64,000 nt of DNA from Streptomyces antimycoticus (GTDB lineage: Bacteria; Actinomycetota; Actinomycetes; Streptomycetales; Streptomycetaceae), in NCBI RefSeq assembly GCF_005405925.1, contig NZ_BJHV01000001.1, forward strand, positions 9,176,001 through 9,240,000. The letters are read 5' to 3'. Positions 1 to 8,552 of this stretch are shown piece after piece (position 1 is the first letter of the stretch; each line of letters opens with the position of its first letter). The notes under the pieces were generated by a model that was not told the DNA's origin, ran no database searches, and saw only the letters and a list, made by a program, of their open reading frames with translations. The translations under genes and the position numbers were made by a program.

Positions 1-661
1 CGATGAGCAGGTCGAAGCGCTTGCCGCGGACCAGCCGCCCGGCCGCCGCGATCACCGGCGTGGTGCCCTCGGAGGGGGCGACGGCCGGTTCGGGGACGCT
101 GTTGGGTATCGCCAGGGTCCGCACTCCCGGCAACGGCATCTTCTTGCGGTAGATCGCGGCGTCCGCCTCGGTCGTGGTGACGATGGCGTCCAGCAGCCGG
201 TAGTGCGGGGTCAGCTCCCGCCGCAGCTTCTTGCTGTGCGCCTCGTACCGCAGATGCTCCTGGGCGATGCGCAGCGCCCGGCGGGGGGCGAAGCGGGATA
301 TGTAGACGTTCACGCCCGGCCGAGTGCCGATGATCACATCGGCGGGGCAGCCGCGCAGATACTCCGCGGCCCGTGTGTCGATCAGGCGGTTGTACTGGTG
401 GTGCCGCTTCTCGGCGGCCGGGAAGTCCCGGCTGGCCTCGAAGAACAGCGGGTCCTTCGCGTCCGCGCTCTCCGGACGCGTGTCCACCAGGGGGACCAGC
501 CGCACCCGGGGGTCGAGGGCGAAACGCGGCGTCTCGCGATGCCGCATCATCGAGACGATCTCCACCTCGTGGCGGTCGGCGAGCGCCGTCGCGAGATTCA
601 TCGTCGTCCGGATCGTTCCGCCGATCCCGTAGGCGTTGTGCAGCAGGAATGCGATCTTCAT
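1..661 (-). CDS. Glycosyltransferase family 4 (GT-B), 3' part cut by window edge
   Basis: The minus-strand frame opens with ATG at 661 and runs off the left edge, so only the N-terminal 220 residues are visible. The protein starts MKIAFLLHNAYGIGGTIRTT, the typical first strand and glycine-rich loop of GT-B retaining glycosyltransferases (GT4 family). Residues around 200-220 read VIAAAGRLVRGKRFDLLI, the usual start of the second Rossmann domain that binds the nucleotide-sugar. The family moves a sugar from an NDP-sugar donor to a lipid, glycan or small-molecule acceptor in the cytosol; the acceptor cannot be told from this fragment. It is divergent from the two-component system at 837. The family call is secure, the substrate unknown. 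Confidence 0.85.
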   Translation of the reverse strand, partial: MKIAFLLHNAYGIGGTIRTTMNLATALADRHEVEIVSMMRHRETPRFALDPRVRLVPLVDTRPESADAKDPLFFEASRDFPAAEKRHHQYNRLIDTRAAEYLRGCPADVIIGTRPGVNVYISRFAPRRALRIAQEHLRYEAHSKKLRRELTPHYRLLDAIVTTTEADAAIYRKKMPLPGVRTLAIPNSVPEPAVAPSEGTTPVIAAAGRLVRGKRFDLLI

Positions 662-836
662 GCGGTATTTTCTCCGGCCGGTTGCATCCCCGGGGTGAGT
701 TCCCCCCGGAACGTAACGGACACCTTCTCCCGGCCCGGTAAGCCCGTCGCGTGAAGAAGGTGAGAGCGGGGTAAGAAGCCCCGTTCAGGACCCCCACCCG
801 GGACAGGCACCTCTGTGGCCTTGGCAGACTCGGGGT

Positions 837-1541
837 GTGACCAACACCGTGCTGCTCGCCGAGGACGACCGTGCCATCCGCCAGGCGCTGGAACGCGCCC
901 TGACCCTGGAGGGGTACCGCGTCACCGCCGTACCCGACGGGATAGAGGCGCTGGCGGCCATCCACCGCGAGCGCCCGGACGTGGTCGTCCTCGATGTGAT
1001 GATGCCGGGCGTGGACGGGCTGCAGGTGTGCCGGGTGCTGCGCGCCGAGGGGGACCGGACCCCCATCCTGATGCTCACCGCGCGGGTCGAGACCGCCGAC
1101 CGGATCGAGGGGCTGGACGCCGGGGCGGACGACTACGTGGCCAAGCCCTTCGAGGTCGAGGAGGTCTTCGCCCGGCTGCGCGCACTGCTGCGCCGCGCCG
1201 CCCCCGCCGAGCCGCCCGCACCGGAGGACGCCGCCATCGACGGCGTGCTGGAGGTCGCGGATCTGCACCTGGACTCCTCGGCGCGCCGGGTCTGGCGCGG
1301 CGGTACCGAGCTGGAGCTGACCCGCACCGAATTCGACCTGCTGGAGCTGCTGGCGCGCAACGCGGGCATCGTCTTGGACCACACCACCATCTACGCCCGC
1401 ATCTGGGGCTACGACTTCGGCCCCGGATCGAAGAACCTCGCCGTCTACATCGGCTATCTGCGCCGCAAGGTCGATCCGGAGGGGCGTACCCCGCTGATCC
1501 ATACGGTCCGCGGAGTCGGTTACACCCTGCGAGAGGAGTAA
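837..1541 (+). CDS. OmpR/PhoB-type response regulator (MprA-like)
   Basis: A 234-residue response regulator. The receiver domain spans about 4-117, with the acidic pair E9/D10/D11, phospho-acceptor D53 in VVVLDVMMPG, T/S in MLTAR and the invariant K in VAKPF. The C-terminal winged helix (about 140-230) ends in the usual IHTVRGVGYTLRE signature of OmpR/PhoB DNA-binding domains. The start is GTG at 837. The stop TAA overlaps the ATG of the sensor kinase (TAATG), so the two are translationally coupled. The partner kinase looks most like the MprB/CutS kind, which suggests a cell-envelope or general stress signal, but no target can be deduced here. Confidence 0.93.
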   Translation: MTNTVLLAEDDRAIRQALERALTLEGYRVTAVPDGIEALAAIHRERPDVVVLDVMMPGVDGLQVCRVLRAEGDRTPILMLTARVETADRIEGLDAGADDYVAKPFEVEEVFARLRALLRRAAPAEPPAPEDAAIDGVLEVADLHLDSSARRVWRGGTELELTRTEFDLLELLARNAGIVLDHTTIYARIWGYDFGPGSKNLAVYIGYLRRKVDPEGRTPLIHTVRGVGYTLREE

Positions 1542-2953
1542 TGGTGCGGTTTCCACCGCTCCGCCGTGGGCGGCCCAGTCTGCGGACCACCTTCGCGCTC
1601 TCGTTCGCGGCGGCGGCCTCCGTGGTCACCCTCCTGGTCGGCGGCCTCAGCTACGACGCCGCGGCCGGGCTGGTGCGGGTCGACCAGCAGACGGCGTTCG
1701 ACGACGTGGTCCGCGATCTGCGCGGCGAGGTCCGCAGCGAGAAGGTGATCCTGCGGCAGTACCCCACCGAGTCCACCGTGCCCGTCCCCTACGACCTGCG
1801 GGACGATCTGCGCCGGATCAGCCGGATGGATGTCCAGGTGATCAACGGCAACGGCACGGTCTACGACGCGGGCAAGCCCAAGCTGCCGGTTTCCGCCGAC
1901 GACCGGATCACCGCCGCCTCCCGCACATCGGGCACCGTCGTACGGCGCGAGATCGGCATCGGCGGAGAGCAGTACCGCATGGCCACGGTGGCCGTGGGCG
2001 ACGGCACCGGCGCGGTCCAGGTGGCCCAGCAGATCAGCGACACCGAGGATCTGCTGCGCGAACTCCAGAAGCGCACCGCGCTGTTCGTGGTCGCCGTCAT
2101 CCTGGCCGCCGGGCTGGCCGGCTGGTGGCTGGCCGGGCGGATCACCCGGCGGCTGGTGCGGCTGACCCGGGTCGCCGAGAGCGTGGCCGCGACCGGCCGG
2201 ATGCAGGTGGCGGTGCCGGTCGCCGGGGACGACGAGGTGGGCCGCCTCGGGCGGGCCTTCGACGGCATGCTGGGCCGGCTCGCGCGCTCCAAGGACGACC
2301 AGCGGCGGCTGGTCGAGGACGCCGGGCACGAGCTGCGCACCCCGCTCACCTCGCTGCGCACCAATATCTCGCTGCTGCGCCGCTTCGAGGAGCTGCCGGG
2401 GCCCGCGCGCGAGGATCTGCTGGCCGATCTGGCGGGGGAGACCCGGGAGCTGACGGACCTCGTCAATGAGCTGGTGGAGCTGGCGGCCGGGCAGCGGGAC
2501 GACGAACCCCGTACGGAGGTCTCGCTGGCGGAGGTGGCCACCACCGCCGCGACCCTCGCCCGGCGCCGGACCGGCCGGGAGATCACCGTACGCGCCGACG
2601 GCGACACCCGGCTGACGGGTCGCCCGGCCACCCTGCAGCGCGCGATCTCCAATCTGGTGGAGAACGCCGCCAAGTTCGACCGGGACGGCACCGAGCCCGT
2701 CGAGGTGATGATCACCGGCCGCCGGGTGGAGGTCCTGGACCGGGGCCCCGGCATCGCCGAGGAGGACCGCGAGCGTGTCTTCGACCGCTTCTACCGCGCG
2801 CCCGGCGCGCGCAGCCTGCCCGGTTCGGGGCTGGGCCTGGCCATCGTGCGCGAGGTCGCCCTCGCACACGGCGGCACCGTCTTCGCCCGGCCGCGCCCGG
2901 GCGGGGGCGCGGTATTGGGCTTCACGGTCGGCGACGGCACCGAGGAGCCGTGA
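1541..2953 (+). CDS. Membrane sensor histidine kinase (MprB-like)
   Basis: A 470-residue kinase coupled to the response regulator before it. The first membrane segment is at about 16-38, an extracytoplasmic sensor region lies at about 39-178, the second membrane segment is at about 179-199 (LFVVAVILAAGLAGWWLAG), and a HAMP linker follows. The HisKA dimerisation domain carries the phospho-acceptor H263 in DAGHELRTPLT. The HATPase domain shows the N box (ENAAKF), G1 box (DRGPGIAEED) and G2 box (GSGLGLAIV). It should autophosphorylate on H263 and pass phosphate to D53 of the regulator. The sensor domain has no recognisable ligand fold, so the signal is unknown. The gene is complete. Confidence 0.93.
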   Translation: MVRFPPLRRGRPSLRTTFALSFAAAASVVTLLVGGLSYDAAAGLVRVDQQTAFDDVVRDLRGEVRSEKVILRQYPTESTVPVPYDLRDDLRRISRMDVQVINGNGTVYDAGKPKLPVSADDRITAASRTSGTVVRREIGIGGEQYRMATVAVGDGTGAVQVAQQISDTEDLLRELQKRTALFVVAVILAAGLAGWWLAGRITRRLVRLTRVAESVAATGRMQVAVPVAGDDEVGRLGRAFDGMLGRLARSKDDQRRLVEDAGHELRTPLTSLRTNISLLRRFEELPGPAREDLLADLAGETRELTDLVNELVELAAGQRDDEPRTEVSLAEVATTAATLARRRTGREITVRADGDTRLTGRPATLQRAISNLVENAAKFDRDGTEPVEVMITGRRVEVLDRGPGIAEEDRERVFDRFYRAPGARSLPGSGLGLAIVREVALAHGGTVFARPRPGGGAVLGFTVGDGTEEP

Positions 2954-2955
2954 CA

Positions 2956-2973
2956 CCGGGCCGTGAGGCCCGG
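2956..2973. terminator. Hairpin between convergent genes
   Basis: A perfect 7-bp stem (CCGGGCC / GGCCCGG) with a GTGA loop lies just after the kinase stop, before the convergent methyltransferase gene. There is no T-tract, as is common for Streptomyces terminators. It may serve both strands. Confidence 0.5.
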
Positions 2974-3010
2974 CCACGACGATCGTGCCGCTGTGGCTTC
3001 CGGGCTGCCG

Positions 3011-3829
3011 CTAGGGCTTCCGGGCCACTCCCGCCCACATGTTGATGTCCGCGCTGCGGATGGTCTCCGGGCGGTCGTCGGGGTCCGGGTTCCAGTGGTG
3101 GGGCTCCGACACACCCGGATCGATCAGCTCCAGACCGTCGAAGAAGGCCCCGACCTCGCTCTGGGAGCGGGTGGTGAAGGAGATGCCGCTCTCCTTGTAG
3201 ACCTGGATGACGTTCCGCCAGGTCTCCGCCGAGAAGTCATGCGTGGAGTGGGTCAGCATCAGATAGCTGCCCGGGGCCAGGGGCGCCATCAGCTCGCGGA
3301 TGATCTCGTACGGCTTGTCCTCCTCCGGGATGAAGTGGAAGAGCGCGTTCACGGAGATCGCCACCGGCTGGTCCAGGTCCAGCGTCTCATGCAGCTCGGG
3401 GGCGCTCATGATCCGCTGGGGATCGCGCACATCCGCCTGCACATAGGACGTACGGCCCTCGGGGGTGCCGACGAGCAGCGCCTGGGCATAGGCCAGCACG
3501 ATGGGGTCGTAGTCGGTGTAGACCACCCGGGCCTCCGGGGCGACGCCCTGGGCGACCTGGTGGAGATTGGGCTCGGTGGGTATGCCGGTGCCTATGTCGA
3601 GGAACTGCCGGATCCCGGCCTCCCGGGCCAGCCAGCGGGTGGCGCGGTGGATGAAGGCCCGGTTGACGGTGGCGTTGAGCCGGACGGTGGGATAGACCTC
3701 CAGCACCCGCCCGGCGGCCTCGGCGTCGACCTCGTAGTGGTCCTTGCCGTTGAGGTAGAAGTCGTACATCCGAGCCGGGTGCGGCTTGGTGGTGTCGATC
3801 TGGTCAGGGGCGAGCCCGTAGTCGGTCAC
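3011..3829 (-). CDS. SAM-dependent methyltransferase, PF04672 (DUF574/Methyltransf_19) family
   Basis: A 272-residue protein of a family greatly expanded in Streptomyces. The SAM-binding motif I is FLDIGTGIPT (about 76-85), followed by VVYTDYDPIVLAYA (second acidic loop), and the family-typical PARMYDFYLNGKDHYEVD segment near the N-terminus. Length matches the family (about 265-280). The GTG start at 3829 overlaps the stop of the DUF397 gene (GTGA), placing it last in an XRE-DUF397-methyltransferase operon. The substrate is not known for the family; the operon context suggests a regulatory or developmental role rather than a pathway step. Confidence 0.88.
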   Translation of the reverse strand: MTDYGLAPDQIDTTKPHPARMYDFYLNGKDHYEVDAEAAGRVLEVYPTVRLNATVNRAFIHRATRWLAREAGIRQFLDIGTGIPTEPNLHQVAQGVAPEARVVYTDYDPIVLAYAQALLVGTPEGRTSYVQADVRDPQRIMSAPELHETLDLDQPVAISVNALFHFIPEEDKPYEIIRELMAPLAPGSYLMLTHSTHDFSAETWRNVIQVYKESGISFTTRSQSEVGAFFDGLELIDPGVSEPHHWNPDPDDRPETIRSADINMWAGVARKP

Positions 3830-4125
3830 GCGGCCCTCCGTTCCGGTGCGGTACCCGCCGAGGAGGTCAGGTTGGGGTCTGGACGTGTGAGCAGGAAGTC
3901 CGCGGCGCCGGCCTTGGCACCTTGGATGAACCTCTCGATTTCATGGTGGGTGTAGATCAGGGCAGGGCCGTCGGGATCGGTCGACTGACGCAGGGCGACC
4001 CGCCCGTCGTGCAGCCTCAGGGCCTCCACGCAGGCACCGCCGTTGGGACCGCTCCACGGCTTGGCCCAGCCTTCGGTCCCCAGATGTTTGGCCGGCATGC
4101 CGTTGTACACATGTACCTGATCCAC
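3826..4125 (-). CDS. DUF397 small protein of a WhiJ-type locus
   Basis: A 99-residue protein. The GTG start at 4125 is preceded by AAGGAG at a good distance and sits two bases after the stop of the XRE gene. It shows the DUF397 features W-x-GP-NGGACVE, LHDGRVALRQSTDPDGPALIYTHHEIERFIQGAKAGAADFL. In Streptomyces such small proteins are paired with a WhiJ-like XRE regulator and often an HATPase protein, and are thought to modulate the regulator. This one has a longer C-terminal tail (to APERRAA) that overlaps the methyltransferase gene. Function is inferred from the conserved set only. Confidence 0.85.
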   Translation of the reverse strand: MDQVHVYNGMPAKHLGTEGWAKPWSGPNGGACVEALRLHDGRVALRQSTDPDGPALIYTHHEIERFIQGAKAGAADFLLTRPDPNLTSSAGTAPERRAA

Positions 4126-4127
4126 AG

Positions 4128-4985
4128 TCAGAGCTCCTTGCGAATCCCACGGAGAAAACTCTCCGTGCGCCGCGCCGGTGTGGCCTGGGTGCCCATGCGG
4201 TCCAGGGCCTCCAAATAGGCGGCCACATCGGAACGTTGGTCGAGATAGCCGGCGCCGGTCAGGCCCTCGGCGTAGACGATGTCCGGCAGTTCCGGGATCT
4301 GGAACCGGAAGAGCTGGAAGGGTCCGCCCATGCCCGGGTGCGGGCCGGCGGAGAACGGCACCACCTGAAGGGTGACGTTGGGCTTTTGTGACGACTCGAT
4401 CAGGTGGTCGATCTGGGCGCGCATCACCTGGGGACCGCCGATGGACAGCCGGAGCACCGTCTCGTCCATCACCACCCACAGATGCGGTCCGTCCGGGCGG
4501 CTGAGCAGCTCCTGGCGCTCCATCCGCAGCGCCACCCGGCGGTCGAGCTCCTGGCTGGACCCGTGCGGGAAGCCGATGGAGAGCAGCGTGCGGGCGTACT
4601 CCTCGGTCTGCAGGAGTCCGGGGACGAAATGCGGCTCGTAGGCGCGGATACGGCTCGCCACGCCCTCGAGGCTCACATAGAGACTGAACCAGTCCGGCAG
4701 CACATCGCGGAACCGGTGCCACCAGCCCGGTCTGTTGGCCTCCTCGGCGAGCGCGAGGAAGGAGTCGATCTCTTCCTGTTCGGCGCCATAGGTCTGCAGC
4801 AGCTTCTCGACGTAGGGGAGTTTCAGGCCGACCTCGGCCTTCTCCATCCTGCGCACCGTGGTCTGGTTGACGTGCAGCGCCCTGGCAGCCTGGTCGTAGC
4901 TGACGCCGGCTTTCTCGCGAAGGTCCCGCAGCCTCATGCCGAGGACCATCTGCCCGACGGTCGGGGCAGATCGCGCTTCACCCAC
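4128..4985 (-). CDS. XRE-family regulator with DUF5753 domain (WhiJ-like)
   Basis: A 285-residue protein. The N-terminal helix-turn-helix (about 14-70) reads LRDLREKAGVSYDQAARALHVNQTTVRRMEKAEVG. The C-terminal DUF5753 region (about 90-275) contains the typical RIRAYEPHFVPGLLQTEEYARTLL and VTLQVVPFSAGPHPGMGGPFQLFRF. WhiJ/AbaA-type regulators with this architecture repress or modulate developmental genes in Streptomyces. It heads an operon with DUF397 and methyltransferase genes and is divergent from an HATPase gene, completing the usual set. Probably autoregulated from the shared 224-nt promoter region. Confidence 0.9.
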   Translation of the reverse strand: MGEARSAPTVGQMVLGMRLRDLREKAGVSYDQAARALHVNQTTVRRMEKAEVGLKLPYVEKLLQTYGAEQEEIDSFLALAEEANRPGWWHRFRDVLPDWFSLYVSLEGVASRIRAYEPHFVPGLLQTEEYARTLLSIGFPHGSSQELDRRVALRMERQELLSRPDGPHLWVVMDETVLRLSIGGPQVMRAQIDHLIESSQKPNVTLQVVPFSAGPHPGMGGPFQLFRFQIPELPDIVYAEGLTGAGYLDQRSDVAAYLEALDRMGTQATPARRTESFLRGIRKEL

Positions 4986-5062
4986 GTCGTACCTCCTGGG
5001 ACGGTCTTGTCAGGATCAGTGTGCCACGTGCGAGGTGAGGGCAACAGAGTGCGCTGGCTATT

Positions 5063-5075
5063 CTGCATTTTGCAG
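5063..5075. promoter_or_regulatory. Candidate operator in the WhiJ-like divergent promoter
   Basis: CTGCATTTTGCAG is a palindrome with 5-bp arms and a 3-nt centre in the AT-rich gap between the divergent XRE (start 4985) and HATPase (start 5210) genes. A further TTGCAG half-site lies about 20 nt downstream. Position and symmetry suggest a regulator site; no experimental motif is known to me for this regulator. Confidence 0.3.
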
Positions 5076-5209
5076 ATCGCGCCTTGCCAACTGGTGCTTG
5101 CAGCAACGATAGTGACGGGTGTGACCAGTCCAACGTGGCTGCTGTGTCGCGCACTTGCGGCATTCACGTACGGCATTCACGCCCCCACAGGTAGACGGAC
5201 GGAAGGCAC

Positions 5210-5677
5210 ATGGCCGTGGCATTGCGTCAACGCTCGACGATGGCCCACCACCCGAACTCCGGGAGCGTTGACTCCGCCCTCCGTCAGGAGAGGTTCCAGC
5301 TGTCTTCCAGAGGCGCCTCGGTCGCCCTCGCCCGGCACCGGGTGCGCTCACGCGTACTGGAGTGGGGCTTCCAGGAGGATCTCTGCGAGTCCGCCGAGCT
5401 GGTGATGTCCGAGCTGTTCACCAACGCCCTGGTGCACACCGGAAGCGAGCAGATCCTCTGTGTGCTGCGCGCCCATGAGCGGCGCATGCTCTATATCGAG
5501 GTCGCCGACCAGGGCGGCGGACCGGCCGTCCCCACGCCGAGGGAGGCCGGTCTCGAGGACGAGTGCGGACGCGGACTCGCGCTGGTCCGCGCCCTGGCCG
5601 ACGCGTGGGGGGACCGGCCGGGCGTGAACGGTGGACGGGTGGTCTGGGCTCAGATGAGCGTGACCACCGGCCGCTGA
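5210..5677 (+). CDS. ATP-binding (HATPase_c, RsbW/AbaA-type) regulatory protein
   Basis: A 155-residue stand-alone GHKL ATPase like the anti-sigma-type proteins of Streptomyces. The N box ELFTNALVHT, the G1-like VADQGGG and the G2-like GRGLALVRALAD are all present. There is no transmembrane or dimerisation domain. Such proteins either act as serine kinases on anti-anti-sigma factors or sit beside WhiJ-like regulators, as here. Start ATG 5210 follows GACGGAAGGCAC, with GGAAGG as ribosome site. No sigma or antagonist gene is adjacent, so the WhiJ-linked role is the better guess. Confidence 0.87.
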   Translation: MAVALRQRSTMAHHPNSGSVDSALRQERFQLSSRGASVALARHRVRSRVLEWGFQEDLCESAELVMSELFTNALVHTGSEQILCVLRAHERRMLYIEVADQGGGPAVPTPREAGLEDECGRGLALVRALADAWGDRPGVNGGRVVWAQMSVTTGR

Positions 5678-5702
5678 CGCCGGGCCCGGCCCCTCGGTGC
5701 CG

Positions 5703-7040
5703 TCACACCGCGGTCGTCCGCTGCTTCCCCGGGGCGGCCGGGTCGTCCGCGCGGTCCCGGGAGAGGGCGGCGTCGCGGGTCTCCCGCATGGTGAGGTAGA
5801 CGATGAGCGAGACGGCCGCACACGCCGAGACGTACCAGTAGTACCCGGACTCCGCACCGCCCTTCTTGAACCACAGCGCCACATACTCGGCGGTGCCGCC
5901 GAACAGCGCGTTCGCCAGCGCGTACGGCAGGGCCACCCCGAGCGCCCGGACATGAGTGGGGAACAGCTCGGCCTTCACCACGGCGTTGATCGAGGTGTAA
6001 CCGGTGACGATGACCAGCGCCGCGAGCGAGAGCAGCAGCGCCCCGGTGAAGGTGTCGGTGTGCGACAGCGCGGTCATGATGGGGACGGTGCCGAGCATGG
6101 AGCCGAAGCCGAAGGTGATCAGCAGCGGACGGCGCCCGATCCGGTCCGAGAGCGATCCGGCCAGCGGCTGCAACAGCATGAACAGGAACAGGGCACAGAA
6201 GCTCACCAGTGACGCGTCCGACTTGCTCAGACCGGCCGTGTTCGACAGGTACTTGGTGAGATAGGTGGTGTACGTGTAGTACGCGACCGTGCCGCCCATG
6301 GTCAGCGCGATGACGAGCGCCGCCTCCTTGCGGTGGCGCAGCAGCTCGGCGATCGTCCCCCGTTCGTCCTGGTGGGCGTCCTCCTCGGTGTAGACCTCGG
6401 TCTCCAGCAGATTGCGCCGCAGCCAGAAGACCACCGCCGCGCCCACGGCGCCGACGATGAACGGAATGCGCCAGCCGTAGGAGTGCAGCGCGTCATCGGA
6501 CATGGTGTGCTGCAGCACGATCTGGAGACCGAGACCGATCAGCTGGCCCATCGTCATCGACACGTACTGGAAGCTGGAGACGAAACCGCGGCCGCCGGGC
6601 CGGGACGCCTCGGTGAGATAGGTGGCACTGGCCGCGTACTCACCGCCCACCGACAGCCCCTGCAGCAGCCGCGCCACCAGCAGCACGGCCGCGCCGAAGT
6701 AGCCGACCTGGTCATAGGTCGGGGCGATGGCGATGAGCAGCGCGCTGGCCGACATCAGCGTCACCGTCAGGGTGAGCGCCGCCTTACGGCCGCGCTGGTC
6801 GGCGAACCGGCCCAGTAGCCAGCCGCCGACGGGACGCATGAAGAAGCCGACCGCGAAGATCCCGGCGGTGTTGAGGAGCTGTGCGGTGTCGTTGCCCTTG
6901 GGGAAGAAGGCTCCGGCGAAGTAGGTGGCGAAACTGGCGTAGACGAACCAGTCGTACCACTCGACGAGATTTCCGATCGAGCCGCCGAAGACGGCTCGCC
7001 AGGGTGTGCGCGCTTGGCTCGGGGGAGCGCTGTCGGTCAC
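5703..7040 (-). CDS. MFS transporter, metabolite:H+ symporter (MHS/ProP-KgtP) family
   Basis: A 445-residue, 12-segment permease. The family hallmarks are the N-terminal GNLVEWYDWFVYASFATYFAGAFFP, the loop 2-3 motif GWLLGRFADQRGRKAAL and the mid-protein LSDRIGRRPLL. MHS permeases take up carboxylates or osmolytes (2-oxoglutarate, citrate, proline/betaine) with protons; the exact substrate is not deducible. The chosen GTG start (7040) has TTGGAGG just upstream; an upstream ATG at 7073 would add an unlikely hydrophilic extension. Convergent with the HATPase gene, and separate from the HxlR gene behind it. Confidence 0.9.
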   Translation of the reverse strand: MTDSAPPSQARTPWRAVFGGSIGNLVEWYDWFVYASFATYFAGAFFPKGNDTAQLLNTAGIFAVGFFMRPVGGWLLGRFADQRGRKAALTLTVTLMSASALLIAIAPTYDQVGYFGAAVLLVARLLQGLSVGGEYAASATYLTEASRPGGRGFVSSFQYVSMTMGQLIGLGLQIVLQHTMSDDALHSYGWRIPFIVGAVGAAVVFWLRRNLLETEVYTEEDAHQDERGTIAELLRHRKEAALVIALTMGGTVAYYTYTTYLTKYLSNTAGLSKSDASLVSFCALFLFMLLQPLAGSLSDRIGRRPLLITFGFGSMLGTVPIMTALSHTDTFTGALLLSLAALVIVTGYTSINAVVKAELFPTHVRALGVALPYALANALFGGTAEYVALWFKKGGAESGYYWYVSACAAVSLIVYLTMRETRDAALSRDRADDPAAPGKQRTTAV

Positions 7041-7176
7041 GGGGCCTCCAAGTGAGCGGGGTGATCTCCACACCCCTACCCCGCGGAGGCCCGGTTGGAA
7101 AATACGTGCGACGGCGCCGGTTGACGCCGATTCCCCGGCGCGGCCGCCGCCCCGGGCGGTGCGGCCGCCCCGGAGC

Positions 7177-7512
7177 TCAGTCCTGCCCCGCCTCCTCCAG
7201 CACCGCCATCCGGCGCTTGCCCCACGCGCCCAGCGGGCCCAGTGCCGTATTCAGCTCGTCGCCCAGCTCGGTCAGCGAATACTCCACCTTCGGCGGCACC
7301 ACGTCGTACGACTCCCGGTGGACGATTCCGTCCGCCTCCAACTCCCGAAGCTGCTGCGCCAGTACCTTCTCGCTCACCCCCGGAACCAGCCGCCGCAACT
7401 CCCCGAAGCGGCACCGCCGGTGATTGAGCGCCCAGATGATCAGCACTTTCCACTTGCCGTCGATCACGTCCACGGCCGCGTCCAGACCGCAGACATAAGG
7501 CTGCTTTCGCAT
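7177..7512 (-). CDS. HxlR-family (MarR-like winged helix) transcriptional regulator
   Basis: A 111-residue regulator from the ATG at 7512; a start at 7548 would lie inside the palindromic operator and is unlikely. HxlR hallmarks are C in YVCGLDAAVDVIDGKWKVLIIWAL, FGELRRLVPGVSEKVLAQQLRELEADGIVHRE and the wing VPPKVEYSLTELG. Cys near the N-terminus is the position used for redox or electrophile sensing in relatives such as HypR/QorR; here that is inference. It is divergent from an NAD(P)-dependent oxidoreductase, the standard target arrangement for this family, with a clear shared operator at 7539-7564. Confidence 0.92.
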   Translation of the reverse strand: MRKQPYVCGLDAAVDVIDGKWKVLIIWALNHRRCRFGELRRLVPGVSEKVLAQQLRELEADGIVHRESYDVVPPKVEYSLTELGDELNTALGPLGAWGKRRMAVLEEAGQD

Positions 7513-7538
7513 GACCCCGCCCCCACTGACCTCAAGGT

Positions 7539-7564
7539 AAGTACGCACTCTTCAGTGCGTACTT
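7539..7564. promoter_or_regulatory. HxlR operator: 11-bp inverted repeat
   Basis: Perfect arms AAGTACGCACT (7539-7549) and AGTGCGTACTT (7554-7564) are separated by CTTC. Two more matching pairs lie outside after one mismatch. The site sits 26 bp upstream of the HxlR start and about 90 bp upstream of the oxidoreductase start. GTAC-flanked palindromes of this size are typical HxlR sites, so it should control both divergent genes. Confidence 0.75.
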
Positions 7565-7652
7565 GCCCACGTTACCGCCGGGGAACGAGGCTGTGAGCGG
7601 CGCGCTGGATCCCTATGAACCAAGCGGTATCCAAACAACTGGAGCAACCTCA

Positions 7653-8546
7653 ATGAGCGAAACCCCCGTGACGGTGCTGGGCCTCGGCGACATGGGCACC
7701 GCGCTGGCCCGCGCCCTGATGAAGGCAGGTCACCGGACGACGGTGTGGAACCGTACGGCCGCCAAGGCCGAGGCGCTCGCCGCCGAGGGCGCGCTGACCG
7801 CCGCCACGGCCGGTGAGGCCGTCGCGGCGAGCCCCCTGGTGGTGGTCTGCCTACTGGACTACGACTCCGTACGGCAGGTGCTGGAGCCCCTCGGGGACGC
7901 CCTGTCCGGCAAGGCCGTCGTCAACCTCACCAACGGCACTCCGCAACAGGCCCGTGACCTGGCCGCATGGGCGGCCGGACACGGTGCCCACTACCTCGAC
8001 GGCGGCATCATGGCCGTCCCGCCGATGATCGGGACGCCCGCCGCCTTCCTCCTCTACAGCGGCTCACCGGACGTCTTCGCGGACCACCGGGCCGTGCTGG
8101 ACCTCTTCGGCGAGAGCCACCATCTCGGCGAGGACCCCGGCCGCGCCCCGCTGTACGACCTCGCCCTGCTCAGCGCGATGTACGGCATGTTCTCGGGCGT
8201 TCTGCACGCCTACGCCCTCGTCCGGTCGGACGGCGTGGCGGCGGCCGATGTCGCCCCGCTGCTGGGGCGCTGGCTGACCGCCATGTCGGGGGCCGCGGAC
8301 GGCTTCGCACAGCAGATCGACTCCGGCGACCATGCCACCGGGGTGGTCTCCAACCTCGCCATGCAGTCGGCCGGGTTCGTCAACTTCACCGGCTCCGCGG
8401 GGGACCAGGGCATCAGCCCCGAACTGATCGCCCCGATCGGCGACCTCATGGCCCGCCGGGTCGCCGACGGCCATGGCCATGAGGGCCTCTCGGGGCTGGT
8501 GGAGCTGCTCGGCGCGGGAGGGCCCGGCGCCGTCCAGACGAGGTAG
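7653..8546 (+). CDS. NADP-dependent imine-reductase-like oxidoreductase
   Basis: A 297-residue protein of the beta-hydroxyacid dehydrogenase/6-phosphogluconate dehydrogenase fold. The Rossmann motif GLGDMG is at 10-15, and VWNRT suits NADP(H). The imine-reductase-type features are GGIMAVPPMIGTPAAFLLYSG in the middle and YDLALLSAMYGMFSGVLHAYAL in the long interdomain helix; the Asp of YDLALL occupies the place usually linked with R-selective imine reductases (from memory). The usual Lys of hydroxyacid dehydrogenases is absent, as in imine reductases. Start ATG 7653 has GGAG upstream. It faces an HxlR regulator across a strong operator, so expression is probably induced by an electrophile or substrate. 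The natural substrate is unknown. Confidence 0.82.
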   Translation: MSETPVTVLGLGDMGTALARALMKAGHRTTVWNRTAAKAEALAAEGALTAATAGEAVAASPLVVVCLLDYDSVRQVLEPLGDALSGKAVVNLTNGTPQQARDLAAWAAGHGAHYLDGGIMAVPPMIGTPAAFLLYSGSPDVFADHRAVLDLFGESHHLGEDPGRAPLYDLALLSAMYGMFSGVLHAYALVRSDGVAAADVAPLLGRWLTAMSGAADGFAQQIDSGDHATGVVSNLAMQSAGFVNFTGSAGDQGISPELIAPIGDLMARRVADGHGHEGLSGLVELLGAGGPGAVQTR

Positions 8547-8552
8547 CCGTCC

